From the NCBI GenBank assembly GCA_037176725.1, contig JAZBRS010000037.1:11488001-11552000 (forward strand): a stretch of 64,000 nucleotides of DNA, written 5' to 3'. Position 1 is the stretch's first letter. Each line of letters starts with the position of its first letter. The translations under genes and the position numbers were made by a program. Positions 22,629 to 34,902 of this stretch are shown piece by piece. The notes under the pieces are model-generated. The model was not told where the DNA came from. It did no database searches and saw only the letters and a list, made by a program, of their open reading frames with translations. Origin of the DNA: Posidonia oceanica (taxonomy: Eukaryota > Streptophyta > Magnoliopsida > Alismatales > Posidoniaceae).

Positions 22629-23469
22629 GGTAGCAGTCCCTAATGAGGCGTTAAGAGTTCGGGTGGTCGGTGTACACTCTCAGCCTCTACGATGTGTACA
22701 GGCAGCCTTTGGCTTTGTTCTGCTTTGCTTTGGTCCTCTCCATGTCTGGTGGACTCTCTTGATTAGGTGAATCTTGCTTTTGGGAGTTTTGAACTTAGCG
22801 AGATGTTTTGTTCTGCTTTCAGTCTCACACTGTGGCCACATGCAAGAAATGGCGCTACTCGAGTGAGACTTGCCTGAGATTGTCGTTGCTTAACATCGTC
22901 TCGGCGCTGCTTGTTGTCCAAAGCTAATTTCTGGATTATGCAAATGTTTGTGGGTTTTGTATATTTTAGAAAAGGAAGGGACAAGCATATTTTTGGTTTT
23001 TGCATTGGTTTTGTATTTTTTATGGTTTTTGGGTTTAGGAAAACATAAAAAGGGAAAACTAGCAGAAAGGCGAAAGTATTTTTGTTGTTTTGATTTTTTT
23101 GATTTTTTTTCTTTTTCAGAAAGTATGAAATGATATGTACATGCAGGAGATGGATATGTGCATACGAGGAGTGATAGATGTGTGCAAGATGATAGGTTGA
23201 TGGACCTATCGCCGGATAGTTAGGGCTATCAGCCTAGTGTGCAAAAGGGGGTAAACAACATGATGGGCGTCAACTGGACAGTTAGGACTGCCAGCCCGGT
23301 GTGCAAAAGGGAAATGCATGCTTTTTAAGTTTTTCAAGTGTTTTGTATTTTTTATGGGTTTTCTGACAAACGAGAAAACGTAAAACAAAACGACAAAAAC
23401 TAAAAGACAACACAAGAAATAAAAAAGAGAGAGTAAGAGGGACGTACCTGTCAGCAACCTCGGGAGGGA
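22629..23469 (-). mobile_element. Family III element, region downstream of gag (copy 5)
   Basis: Where pol would be expected after gag, there is instead non-pol sequence. 22629-22870 is closely similar to 43306-43548. 23190-23310 carries two units of the 'ccggatagttagggctatcagcc' repeat that is also found at 41465-42370. No RT, RNase H or integrase motif is seen on either strand. The left side is cut by the insertion of element 2. Confidence 0.6.
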
Positions 23470-25942
23470 GGTACTGGGTCTGCTCCTACGCTGTTGGTGC
23501 TATCGGCGAAGTCTATGTCGGTAGTACGGGGAGCACTGGGGCTGTTGGAGCTACTGAGGGCAATGTGGGGAGCACTGGAGCTACTGATGGCAGTGTGGGG
23601 AGCACTAGAGCTACCTGGGTTGGAAGAGATGCAAACCTTGATGGTGCCGTGATCAGGTTTGTTATCGACATTACCGTTGCATTTCCGAGCGTCCCCTGGG
23701 CAAACTGGGGAAGGTAGGAGGAGGAGATTGCGCCAATGGGATCGAAAGGATCCATCGGGGCAGAGTTGAACTCAGAGAAGACAGGAGTGAGGGAGAAGAC
23801 TCCCGAGGTTCCGACGTCTTCGAAGCCTGCAGGTTCGGAAGAGAAAGGGTCGGCTACACTAAGTTGTGCGAGTGTTGGTGCAAGTGCATGTGCCGGTGTC
23901 GGTGTAGGTGCTGCTTCCTACGCAGCAACGCTGAAGACCTTGCGATCGATCAAGCCCTGGACGGCATCCCGTAAAGTGACGCTGTCATCCGTCGAGTGCC
24001 CCGTGCCTCGATGGAAACTGCAGAACTGATCCGTGTCAAGATTGACTCAACTTGAGGGTAGATGACACTCAATGGTTCGGGCAGAGGGGTGTAATCACAC
24101 TCGGCCTAACGAGGTTGTTTCTGCCCTAGTCGGAGTCCTTGCCGAGCGGGTGCAACGTGATGCATGGGCTCGACGGTGGTAGTGTGTGCAAGACTATGTG
24201 CGTAATCTAGCTAAGTAGAGTCTGGCTGACTTGCTGCATAGGCAGGCTCTACGGGAGATTCGACGTACGAGACAGCGTACTGTTCGGAGTAGTTAGAAAC
24301 GAGGGTCTCTGTTGCAGGTGCCGCTGTGGCGATTATTGCTGAAGTCGTTGTTGATCTGCCCATCTATTACAGCAAGTGTGGGGAAATTCCCATTTCGTCG
24401 TGAGCTTTCCACGCGGGCGCCAGCTCTAATCAGCAATGCAATCATAGTGAATGGTTGAAATGATAGCAGGGCTCCATTCGTTGGCTACGCCCACTTGACG
24501 ATCATGTCAATAGACTCCTCCTCGGAGGGTTTATCTTTGATCTAGGCGGCTATGGAACGCCAACGATCGACATACTCCCCGAATGGCTCATGCGGCCCAT
24601 GCCGGATGGCGACAAGATCCTCCCGCTTGGGGATCAAGTTGAGATTGAAAGAATACTGCCCAAGGAAAGCCTGGGAAAGGTCGTTCCAAGTCTGGATAGC
24701 AACCATGTCAAGGGAAGTGAACCACTTGAGCACGGGGCCGGTCAGACTCTTCTGGAATAGACAGATCAGGAGCCTGTCGTCATGCCGGAGCTGAGGAAGG
24801 TCTCCGCGGTATGCTTTCAGATGTGAGATAGGGCAGCCTCTACCGTTGTACTTTTCGAATTTCGAGATACGGAACTTCGCTAGGAGTGTCGCCTCTGGAA
24901 AGAGACAGAGGTCTCGAAATTGCTAGGACTGGCGGTCCGTGCCTTGCACTTGACGAAATGCTTCTTCTAGATTACCCAACCTGGTGAGGAAGGCATCTGA
25001 AGTTGCTGCTGGCGATGGTAGTGCAGCAGAGGTAGGGACAGCGTATGCTGTGTGGGTCGTGCGAGAGCGCTCCTCTGGATCCACCATCACGCCATCTGGT
25101 GCTGTAGCGTGAGGGCCAACATACCCGTGCGAGGGTATAAAGTGTGGTGATATGTATATAGAAGCCTGAAAATTCTGATGCAAAGGAGATGAGTAAAAGG
25201 CATGCTGTACAGTGTAAGATGTAGTGTATGGAGGCTGCAGCTGTTGCACCGGCATGGTGCTGGGCAACGGATTATATGGGTGTTGTGCTCTTGCCAATCC
25301 AAGAGACTAGCCACCAAAAGAGGGAGTAGCATGCTGTGCAAAGTGTTGTGCAGACACAGGAGGCATATAAAGCGCTCGTAACGCCGAAGCCGTGAGGAGC
25401 TAGGGTGATGACGAGGGCTGAAGTGCAGTGTGGTGAGCTTGCAGAGCTATAGTGGGTTGCGCCGGAACCTCAGGGGTCGGATGGGAAGAGTGGGCTGCAG
25501 TCGGGACGAGTGCAAAAGCCATGCTTCATAGCCTATCAGCCTTAGCCAACAGACACCGTGCTTGCGAGGCAGGGAAATCATCGATCGATGGGCCAGGACG
25601 CAAAAGAGTGTCTGCCAAAGGGGGCACGAAAAGCAAGGAAGCAATAGGAGTAGATCCTACACAAAAGGCAGCCGCAGAAGGCTGAATTCCCGAGATGGGA
25701 AGGCCCTGGGATGGAACAGAAGGTGACGCTCCTGGAGCCCGAGTGGCGGTCACCGCGGTTAACTCGATGACAAGCTCCAGATCGACTAGGGTGTGCCCTT
25801 GTTCCTAATAGAGGGGTTGGAAAGTCTCCTAAACCAAAAGTGGAGAAGAGATAGCGGATGTCAAAGCAAGGGAAGGAGAGACCGAAATCGGTATCTCCCT
25901 TGACGTCAAAGAGGAAGAGGGCTCGCCGGTACGCTGCGCCAT
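23470..25942 (-). pseudogene. gag: Decayed gag of a family III element (copy 5)
   Basis: Minus-strand gag relic. The start is read as the ATG at 25940-25942 (MAQRTGEP, matching MAQYVSEP of element 2). Core motifs survive in pieces: QFRDLCLFPEA, KFEKYNGRGCPISHLKAY, LKWFTSLDMVAIQTWNDLSQ, EPFGEYVDRWRS. The knuckle near 24000-24030 reads CSFHRGTGHSTDDS, so its last Cys is lost. Several in-frame stops are present. The C-terminal part, rich in VAPVLPTLPS repeats (about 23510-23755), has no counterpart in elements 2 and 3. The end is approximate. Confidence 0.75.
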
Positions 25943-26208
25943 AACGGACAGCGAGTGAGTGTGAACAGGTCTGCGGCTGAAGGCAGGGACATGAGACCTA
26001 AGGCGAGTTATTGTCGGAGGCGACAGACAGCTCAGAGACCAAGAGGTGGGATGCTCAAAATCCAAGCTGAGGGACTCGCACCTACCTGCAAAACAACAAA
26101 CGCGTCAGAGTATGTACGCAAAAAGAGTTATTAGGGGTGGCATGAATGGCACGCATGCAAAGATGAATGCCCTAATATGCGCTCTCTCACCATGCATGTC
26201 CTAAGTAG
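25943..26208 (-). mobile_element. Family III leader, gag-proximal part
   Basis: Leader sequence just upstream of gag, similar to 100-250 of element A ('gagttattaggggtggc', 'gctctctcaccatgca'). A splice-donor-like GCAG|GTAGGT is read on the minus strand near 26082-26090. The leader is interrupted at 26209 by a solo LTR and resumes at 34898. Confidence 0.7.
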
Positions 26209-26213
26209 GCGGC
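26209..26213. repeat. Target site duplication, left copy (GCGGC)
   Basis: GCGGC directly before the solo LTR, repeated directly after it at 34898-34902. A 5-bp duplication is the normal length for Ty3/gypsy integration. Confidence 0.9.
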
Positions 26214-26914
26214 TGTAGTAATCCCGATGTTCAGATCGTCCATGCACACTGCCAAAAGCTCGCGTGCACCGATCGGAATCAGGCTCACTATAAGCGGCTA
26301 TGTCCGAGGAGGAAGGCTCAACTCGAAAACACTTAAAACAGAGGAGAAAAGATAAGAAAAGAAGAAGATAAGACAATTCAGAGTCGCCACCGTGTCTATT
26401 ATCGGGAGACAAGGAAAATCGGGGGAAATGCACGAGTTAACACGCAAAACCAAGCAAAGGGTGCAATACAAAGCAATGTAAAGGAAAACAAATGCAAATG
26501 AATGCAAATGAGATGACTCATGCCTAGGATAAGGGTAATATGGTCATTACGGGCCAAAAGACTGGGCAAGGACTCTTGTTACGTGCGGGGAAGGTGTTAG
26601 GCACCCCCGACACGCCCGAGAATCGGTCTTTCTAGGCTTACACTCGCATACACAGGGAAATGTAGGTTTTGAATTCCTAAATGCCAATGAATGCCTAAAT
26701 GAATGCTCATAGGTGTGCTCTAAGTGATGGAATGCAATGCAGGAAAGTAAACGTGCAGTCTAAGCGCTCAGCAACGCTGTCTGTGTTCCGAACCGATCGA
26801 AACCTGGCTCGTGAGAACTCCAGGCAATAAGCATCACTGCCCTATATGCAAATGCAAGCGAAAAAGCAAAATGGCGGTAAAACCAAGCAATGCAGGCGAC
26901 ATGCAAGAGAAAAC

Positions 26915-27130
26915 GACGTAAAACGTGCGAAACGATGTGAGAAACGGAAGCGACACGCGAAACGGTGCAAGGAAACAAGGTCGGCACGTAAAACGGTGCA
27001 GAAAAAACAGAGCGTCATGCGAAACGGTGCCAAAAACAGAGCAAGCACGTAAAACGATGCGAGAGAGCAAAGCGGGCACGTAAAATGGTGCCAAGACAGA
27101 GCAGGCACGCAAAACGGTGCCAAAACAAAC
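26915..27130 (-). repeat. 30-bp minisatellite, about 7 copies (solo LTR)
   Basis: Shortest array of this minisatellite in the window, same position within the LTR as in elements A, 2 and 4. Confidence 0.85.
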
Positions 27131-30100
27131 GAGATGAATCATCGGTAAAGCCATGCAGATGCAGATGCAGCGAAAAAGAGCAAGAGAAGCAAAGGGGAGG
27201 CAAACAGCGTAAGCATGAGAACGAACGCTGTTTAAGGACCGCGCAAAGCAGGTGTGAAGACCTGCAAAGGGGGAGAGAAGCAAGTGGAGGGATTACCACT
27301 GTTCTGTGACCATTTCCCACCAAAGTGTCTCACGATATGTCTCGCACGCTGCCAAAAGCTTGCGATGCGATCGGATCGTGGAAAAGGGGGAAGAAAGTTA
27401 CAATTAGTGGTGAATCCAGGGGAAACGCAACACAAAAATGCCGAGAGTACGCGAAATGGGGAATAGAGTTGATGGACAGGAAGAGGGAGTCCTAATCTAC
27501 ATGCTCGAGAAAGCGGAAAGCGAAAACAATGCTTGCAATGCAAATGGGGTGCAAATCTATACTGTGTAGGGGTTCAGAAGGACTTACCTTGGAAATCTGA
27601 AGCCCGATCTGAGAAATGCTTGGTCCATGTGGAAGAGCGCTCAGCCAGGGTCATCCAGGTAGCTTGGTTGAGAAGATCCAACGGTCCGATCAGAAGATAA
27701 GTTGGCTTCAAGGCAGAGGGATCAGAACACGGGAGGAAAATGGATCTAGGTGTAAAGGAAGTCCTAGGGGTGTGCAAAACAGGTCCTCCCATGTAAATGG
27801 GAGCTAAGTATGCTTAAGTGTGTGCAAGAATGGCAAATGCAAATGATGCATGGGTGCAATGCATGTAGAAATACAAGAAAGGACCTAAGAATTACTTTTC
27901 AGAAAACTTAGGGACCTATATGCAAGTTTTGAAAAAGTTAAGGACCTAAATGCAAGAATTTTGAAAAGTTAAGGGCTTATATGCAAGATTTTAGAAAATT
28001 GGAGGGTCTGAGTGCAATTTTGCAAAATGCAAGGTTTAAAATGCAATTTTATAAGGTAAAACATGCATTTAAATAAGTTTTGAAATCATGTGGAGGATTA
28101 ACATGCAATTTTGAAACATACAGGGGTTGAAATGCAATTTTATAAGGAAAACTGGGATTTTAAATGGTCTGTGAATTAAACAGTGGATCTAAGTGCAATT
28201 TTTAAGTATGTAGGGTCTAAAATGCAATTTTGTAAGCAAAAGAGTGCATTTAAATGAGTTTTATAAACATGCAGAGGACCTATGTGTAATTTTAAAACAT
28301 GCAGGGTCTTAAATGCAATTTTATAAGGAAAAATATTAAAAAATAGATGTTGTGCATGAATATGAAGGACCTATGTGCAAAAATCAGAAAGCATGGGAGG
28401 AGAATGCAATGCAGTAAGAAAAGATGAAAAATAAATGCTTTGACTAACAGATCAGAGGACTAAAATGCAAATAGAGGAAAATACAGGATTAAGATGCAAT
28501 TTACTAAGGTAAAATCAGAGCATTAAATGAGATTAACAACCAACGGACTGAAATGCAAAAAATAAAAACTACAGGACTAGAAAATAAAGAAGAAAATATG
28601 TGTTTGAACTACTACAGGACTAATAAGTAAATAAAATAAATAGTAGGACTAGAAAATAAATGTGCAGAAACTTAAATGAACTGTAAATGGACTGGAATGT
28701 AAATAAAATAAATAACTGGGCTGAATGTAAAGAAAAATAAATAAACTGTAACTGCAGAGGACTGGAAAGTAAATAAAATAACATGCTGGGGCTGAACTAA
28801 AATAAAAGCTAAAGGAAAACATGGCAGGAGGACTAACTAGCAATTAATCAGTTTTTTAGGTTTCTTATGCAATTTAATAAGATTTAAATTCAGAATCAAA
28901 TGAATGATAAACGAAGGTAGGACCAGAATGTAATAAACTAAAAATAGAAGCTGAAAATGCAATTTATGGCAAATTATCTAAGCAAAGGAAAAATAAAGCT
29001 ACAGTATTTTTGCAGAACGACGACCACTGTAGCAGTTGCTACCAACGGCCGTCGAGGGAGGCAGAGGGATGCTGGTGAGGCGAGGGATGGCGGGCGAGCT
29101 TCACCGGAGGCTGGCAGACCTCGGAGCAGCGTCGGCATGGCTTGGTGCTGCCTGGAGCAGGCCGGAGAGCTAGACGGAGCTCTGCAGACCTGCTCGGAGG
29201 CAAGGAAGACGATCGGCGTGTCTGCAGGGCGATCTGAGGCCACCGGAGTGTTGCTATTGACCATGCGGTTCTCGGGGGACGGCTGGAGCGGCGTTCTGCT
29301 CACAGACGCGGTGAGGCGAGCGTCGAGCTCGCCAGAGAAGACGGAGAAGCAGCGGCGACGACTCGGTGGAGGAGGGGGCGAAACTTAAAACTAAAGGCCG
29401 GAAAAGCTAGAGAAGAAGAAAATTAAGCTACAGGGAGGGAGAGGTACCTGTTTCGCGGGCTGAGGTGTCCCCCCGACGTAGGTGGTTTCAGTGGACGCTG
29501 ACGAAGTTCGTCCGGCTGAAGGAGGGGACGTCGACGGCTCGGGAAGGCTTGGATCTTCTCAGTGCGACCCTCCGGAGCTTCCTGGACAGCTGGAGTAGAG
29601 CTTCGACGACCGGAGGAGGAATTGGCTTCTGTTGGGTACACAGAAGATGCTGGAGGTGGGGAGAGGTGTTCACTGCCCTTTGGATCAATTGGAAGATGCC
29701 GGTGACTTGCTGGAGGGTTCGTGAGCGTTTCTGGATGCTCAGGAGGGTTGATGGTGGCCTGGAGAGGAAGATTGGTCGCTGGGTTGATTTTTGGCAGAGT
29801 AGGTCGTCGGTGTTTGTTGTGGAGAACTCCAGCTGTGGGGAGAGGGAAGGTTAATGGTTTGGTGGGTCTGGAAGGTGGAGTTCAGGTGAGTTTCTGGACG
29901 GAGTTTGGAGGAATTCTGGGGACGGAATGGGAGGGAATTCTGGAAGGTGGAGGTAATGGGTTCTGTCTTGGGTTTTTGAGGAACTGAGGGGTGGTTGTAG
30001 GGCGGATTTGGGTGCTGAATGGAGGTTGTAATGATGGTGGTCTGGGTGAATTTAGGGAGGAAATTGGAGGTGGTTTGAAGGGAGTTGGGTGCTCTGATTT

Positions 30101-30839
30101 GGGTGGAGAAGAAGAATGCTGAATTCCAGCGGAAGAGGGAGGGAGTTTTGGGTGTTCTCTGCTCTGGATTCTCTCACTCTCTCTGGAAGACGAAAGGCAG
30201 TGAAGGAGGAGTGGAGTCGAGGCTTTAACGGGGGCTCGATGCTGCGAGACGCGCTGAGGGATTTTGAATTCCCACCGGCGCAGGCAACTGCAGCTGAGGT
30301 GAAGGGAGGCGGCTGGCGAGGGTGACTGGCAATAAATGCCCCCCCAGAAGATCCGCAGAGAGAAGAGAGAGTGGAGGATGAGCTGTAGGCGAAATGACCG
30401 AGAGGGAGAAGTTGAATTTCAAAGAGGAGGAGGAGATGCTGGCGGGAGAAGATCTAAGGAAGAAGAAGGAGAAGGAGAAGGAGGGAAGAGGAGGAGGAAT
30501 GCGTGCGGGCCGGGCCTGGTGCATGCGGAGAAAAAGAAATAAAAGAAAGAAAGAAAAGAAAGAAGGGAAGAGGGAGAGGTGGAGGGGAGAATGGGCTGGA
30601 TTGGGCCCAGAAAGAAAAGAAAGAAAAATAGAAAGAAAGGAGGAAAGGGAGGAAGGGAAAAGAAGAAGGGAAAGAGGAAGGAAATAAAAATAAATTAAAA
30701 TAAAAATAAGAATAGAAAAGGATGGGAAAAGTTTTTAGAATAGTTGTGTTTTAAGTTAGGACTTTGATTAGGTTTTTTAATGATTGTTTTTTATTAGTTA
30801 ATTAGGATTAAAGAGTTTTAGCTTTAATTAGGGTTTTTA

Positions 30840-33800
30840 GGGTTTGAGTTTTCTTTAAATTGTTTTTGATTTTGTTTAAATGTTTGTTAAGTTTTTTAAA
30901 TTGTTTTTAGTTGAGTTTTTCTTGTTATGTCTTTGGGGTTTTTTGATTAGGCTTTTTAAAGTTTGTTTTTAAATTAATTAGGGTGAGTTTTAGATTTTTT
31001 TATTTTAGTGTTTTCCTTAAGTCTTCTTTGATTTGTTTTTGATTTTGTTTGTTAAGTTCCTTTAATATTTTTGCCTTCGTAGTTTTTCTTGTTAAGTTCT
31101 CAATTAAGTGTTTTTAAATTTTTGATCGTTTCTTTTTCCTTTTTTTAATTAAGTTTTTTAAATTGTTCCTTTTAGGTTTGTTTAGTTAGGTTTCTCTTTT
31201 CCTTAAGTAGTTGTCTTAGTGTTCTTAATTACTTTCTTTCTTTTTGGGATTTGTTTCTTGATTTTTTAGTAGGATTTTTAGTTTTTATTTGTTTTGATTA
31301 TGTTTTGGTTTTTACTTGATTTTATAGCATTTTCTTTTTGTTTGTTTTACATTTTTTAGATTGCATTCATGGCTTTTAGTTTTGGTTGGTTTTAGTTAGG
31401 TTTTTGTTTTTAATTGTTTGTTTAAGTTTTTAATTATTTCTTTTTAGGATTTTGATTTGTTTTCCTTTTGTTCTAGAGTTTTGAAGGTTTTTAAGAGTTT
31501 TTTGAAGATTTAGTAGAAGAAAGGAAAAGAAAAGGAAAAGGAAGAAGAAAAGGGAGAAAAGGAGGAGTAAAGAAGAAAGAGAGGAGTGGAAGGAAAGTAA
31601 ATATTAGAAAATCCAGAGATAAGCTAAAAATAAAATAAAAATACAAATAAAATACAGAAGAGAGAGATGCACAAGGTGGTCCCACAGCCAGGCAGGAAGA
31701 AGAGAGAGAAGGGAGTGAAAAGAAGGAGGATAATAGGAGAGAGAGAGGAGAGAGAAAAGAATAATCCAAGAGAGAGGAAAGGATAATTTGGTGAAATGAA
31801 GGGGTTAGAGGTTTAGAAAAGAGTTGAAATTTGGGGAGTGTGTAGCCTAAGGTCTCTAGTGTTAGACCTAGGGTTTGGGTTTGGTTTTGGGAAAGTTTTG
31901 GAAGGGTTTTGAGGTGTAGAAAAAGGATAGTTTTACTTAGGTTTTCTAGGGTTTTGGGGAGTGGTTTTGGTTTGGAAATTCTAAGTGTTTTTGGTGGGTT
32001 TGTTAAGTTGGGAATGGTGAGTTTTCCTATGGTTTTTGGGTAGTTTTTGGGCTTAGGAAATGGGCGTGATTCTAGGTTAAGTTTGGGCTTGTTTTGAAGA
32101 GAGGGATGAAAAGGAATGTATAGGTTTGGACCTAGATTTGGATCCAAAAGTCACTAGGAGATTCCAATTGATTCAACCTGTCAAAATGGGGTTTGAGTTT
32201 TCTTTAAATTGTTTTTGATTTTGTTTAAATGTTTGTTAAGTTTTTTAAATTGTTTTTAGTTGAGTTTTTCTTGTTATGTCTTTGGGGTTTTTTGATTAGG
32301 CTTTTTAAAGTTTGTTTTTAAATTAATTAGGGTGAGTTTTAGATTTTTTTATTTTAGTGTTTTCCTTAAGTCTTCTTTGATTTGTTTTTGATTTTATTTG
32401 TTAAGTTCCTTTAATATTTTTGCCTTCGTAGTTTTTCTTGTTAAGTTCTCAATTAAGTGTTTTTAAATTTTTGATCGTTTCTTTTTCCTTTTTTTAATTA
32501 AGTTTTTTAAATTGTTCCTTTTAGGTTTGTTTAGTTAGGTTTCTCTTTTCCTTAAGTAGTTGTCTTAGTGTTCTTAATTACTTTCTTTCTTTTTGGGATT
32601 TGTTTCTTGATTTTTTAGTAGGATTTTTAGTTTTTATTTGTTTTGATTATGTTTTGGTTTTTACTTGATTTTATAGCATTTTCTTTTTGTTTGTTTTACA
32701 TTTTTTAGATTGCATTCATGGCTTTTAGTTTTGGTTGGTTTTAGTTAGGTTTTTGTTTTTAATTGTTTGTTTAAGTTTTTAATTATTTCTTTTTAGGATT
32801 TTGATTTGTTTTCCTTTTGTTCTAGAGTTTTGAAGGTTTTTAAGAGTTTTTTGAAGATTTAGTAGAAGAAAGGAAAAGAAAAGGAAAAGGAAGAAGAAAA
32901 GGGAGAAAAGGAGGAGTAAAGAAGAAAGAGAGGAGTGGAAGGAAAGTAAATATTAGAAAATCCAGAGATAAGCTAAAAATAAAATAAAAATACAAATAAA
33001 ATACAGAAGAGAGAGATGCACAAGGTGGTCCCACAGCCAGGCAGGAAGAAGAGAGAGAAGGGAGTGAAAAGAAGGAGGATAATAGGAGAGAGAGAGGAGA
33101 GAGAAAAGAATAATCCAAGAGAGAGGAAAGGATAATTTGGTGAAATGAAGGGGTTAGAGGTTTAGAAAAGAGTTGAAATTTGGGGAGTGTGTAGCCTAAG
33201 GTCTCTAGTGTTAGACCTAGGGTTTGGGTTTGGTTTTGGGAAAGTTTTGGAAGGGTTTTGAGGTGTAGAAAAAGGATAGTTTTACTTAGGTTTTCTAGGG
33301 TTTTGGGGAGTGGTTTTGGTTTGGAAATTCTAAGTGTTTTTGGTGGGTTTGTTAAGTTGGGAATGGTGAGTTTTCCTATGGTTTTTGGGTAGTTTTTGGG
33401 CTTAGGAAATGGGCGTGATTCTAGGTTAAGTTTGGGCTTGTTTTGAAGAGAGGGATGAAAAGGAATGTATAGGTTTGGACCTAGATTTGGATCCAAAAGT
33501 CACTAGGAGATTCCAATTGATTCAACCTGTCAAAATGGGGTTTGAGTTTTCTTTAAATTGTTTTTGATTTTGTTTAAATGTTTGTTAAGTTTTTTAAATT
33601 GTTTTTAGTTGAGTTTTTCTTGTTATGTCTTTGGGGTTTTTTGATTAGGCTTTTTAAAGTTTGTTTTTAAATTAATTAGGGTGAGTTTTAGATTTTTTTA
33701 TTTTAGTGTTTTCCTTAAGTCTTCTTTGATTTGTTTTTGATTTTATTTGTTAAGTTCCTTTAATATTTTTGCCTTCGTAGTTTTTCTTGTTAAGTTCTCA

Positions 33801-34886
33801 ATTAAGTGTTTTTAAATTTTTGATCGTTTCTTTTTCCTTTTTTTAATTAAGTTTTTTAAATTGTTCCTTTTAGGTTTGTTTAGTTAGGTTTCTCTTTTCC
33901 TTAAGTAGTTGTCTTAGTGTTCTTAATTACTTTCTTTCTTTTTGGGATTTGTTTCTTGATTTTTTAGTAGGATTTTTAGTTTTTATTTGTTTTGATTATG
34001 TTTTGGTTTTTACTTGATTTTATAGCATTTTCTTTTTGTTTGTTTTACATTTTTTAGATTGCATTCATGGCTTTTAGTTTTGGTTGGTTTTAGTTAGGTT
34101 TTTGTTTTTAATTGTTTGTTTAAGTTTTTAATTATTTCTTTTTAGGATTTTGATTTGTTTTCCTTTTGTTCTAGAGTTTTGAAGGTTTTTAAGAGTTTTT
34201 TGAAGATTTAGTAGAAGAAAGGAAAAGAAAAGGAAAAGGAAGAAGAAAAGGGAGAAAAGGAGGAGTAAAGAAGAAAGAGAGGAGTGGAAGGAAAGTAAAT
34301 ATTAGAAAATCCAGAGATAAGCTAAAAATAAAATAAAAATACAAATAAAATACAGAAGAGAGAGATGCACAAGATGGTCCCACAGCCAGGCAGGAAGAAG
34401 AGAGAGAAGGGAGTGAAAAGAAGGAGGATAATAGGAGAGAGAGAGGAGAGAGAAAAGAATAATCCAAGAGAGAGGAAAGGATAATTTGGTGAAATGAAGG
34501 GGTTAGAGGTTTAGAAAAGAGTTGAAATTTGGGGAGTGTGTAGCCTAAGGTCTCTAGTGTTAGACCTAGGGTTTGGGTTTGGTTTTGGGAAAGTTTTGGA
34601 AGGGTTTTGAGGTGTAGAAAAAGGATAGTTTTACTTAGGTTTTCTAGGGTTTTGGGGAGTGGTTTTGGTTTGGAAATTCTAAGTGTTTTTGGTGGGTTTG
34701 TTAAGTTGGGAATGGTGAGTTTTCCTATGGTTTTTGGGTAGTTTTTGGGCTTAGGAAATGGGCGTGATTCTAGGTTAAGTTTGGGCTTGTTTTGAAGAGA
34801 GGGATGAAAAGGAATGTATAGGTTTGGACCTAGATTTGGATCCAAAAGTCACTAGGAGATTCCAATTGATTCAACCTGTCAAAATG
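30840..34886 (-). repeat. 1349-bp tandem triplication of the solo LTR's U3 end
   Basis: Units 30840-32188, 32189-33537 and 33538-34886, each starting gggtttgag, almost base-identical. I noticed only a G/A difference near 31048 against 32397, and a G/A difference in the third copy near 34372. The join links the LTR terminus (caaaatgggg) to an internal site (tagggtttgag) through a short G-run shared by both. A 218-residue minus-strand open frame recurs in each unit but has no protein character. Confidence 0.93.
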
Positions 34887-34897
34887 GGGTGTCAACA

Positions 34898-34902
34898 GCG
34901 GC
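34898..34902. repeat. Target site duplication, right copy (GCGGC)
   Basis: Matches 26209-26213 exactly and directly follows the LTR terminus TGTCAACA. Confidence 0.9.

Larger units (their letters stand above)
26214..34897 (-). mobile_element. Solo LTR (8684 bp) of the element A/2 family
   Basis: Complete LTR from tgtagtaatcccgatg to ggggtgtcaaca, flanked by GCGGC on both sides, with no PBS or internal sequence next to it. This is the product expected from recombination between the two LTRs of one element. The interrupted sequence joins cleanly across it into leader sequence similar to 200-270 of element A. Inside: hairpin core (about 26515-26665), short minisatellite (26915-27130), AT-rich array (27860-29000), GC-rich block (29010-30690) and a U3 end that is triplicated (30840-34886). 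Without two of the three units it would be 5986 bp, like its relatives. Confidence 0.92.

Noticed and set aside
22763..23005. Small ORF with a phrase (ARNGATRVR / its antisense) repeated near 43500, thought at first to be a conserved gene
   Set aside because: It is the family III box shared by 22629-22870 and 43306-43548. Neither strand keeps one frame in both copies over its length, and the same box can be read in several frames.
31491..34845. A 218-codon ORF found three times with the same sequence
   Set aside because: It sits in the U3 end of the solo LTR and recurs only because of the 1349-bp triplication. Composition is low-complexity; the matching segments of LTRs A and 2 do not keep the frame.
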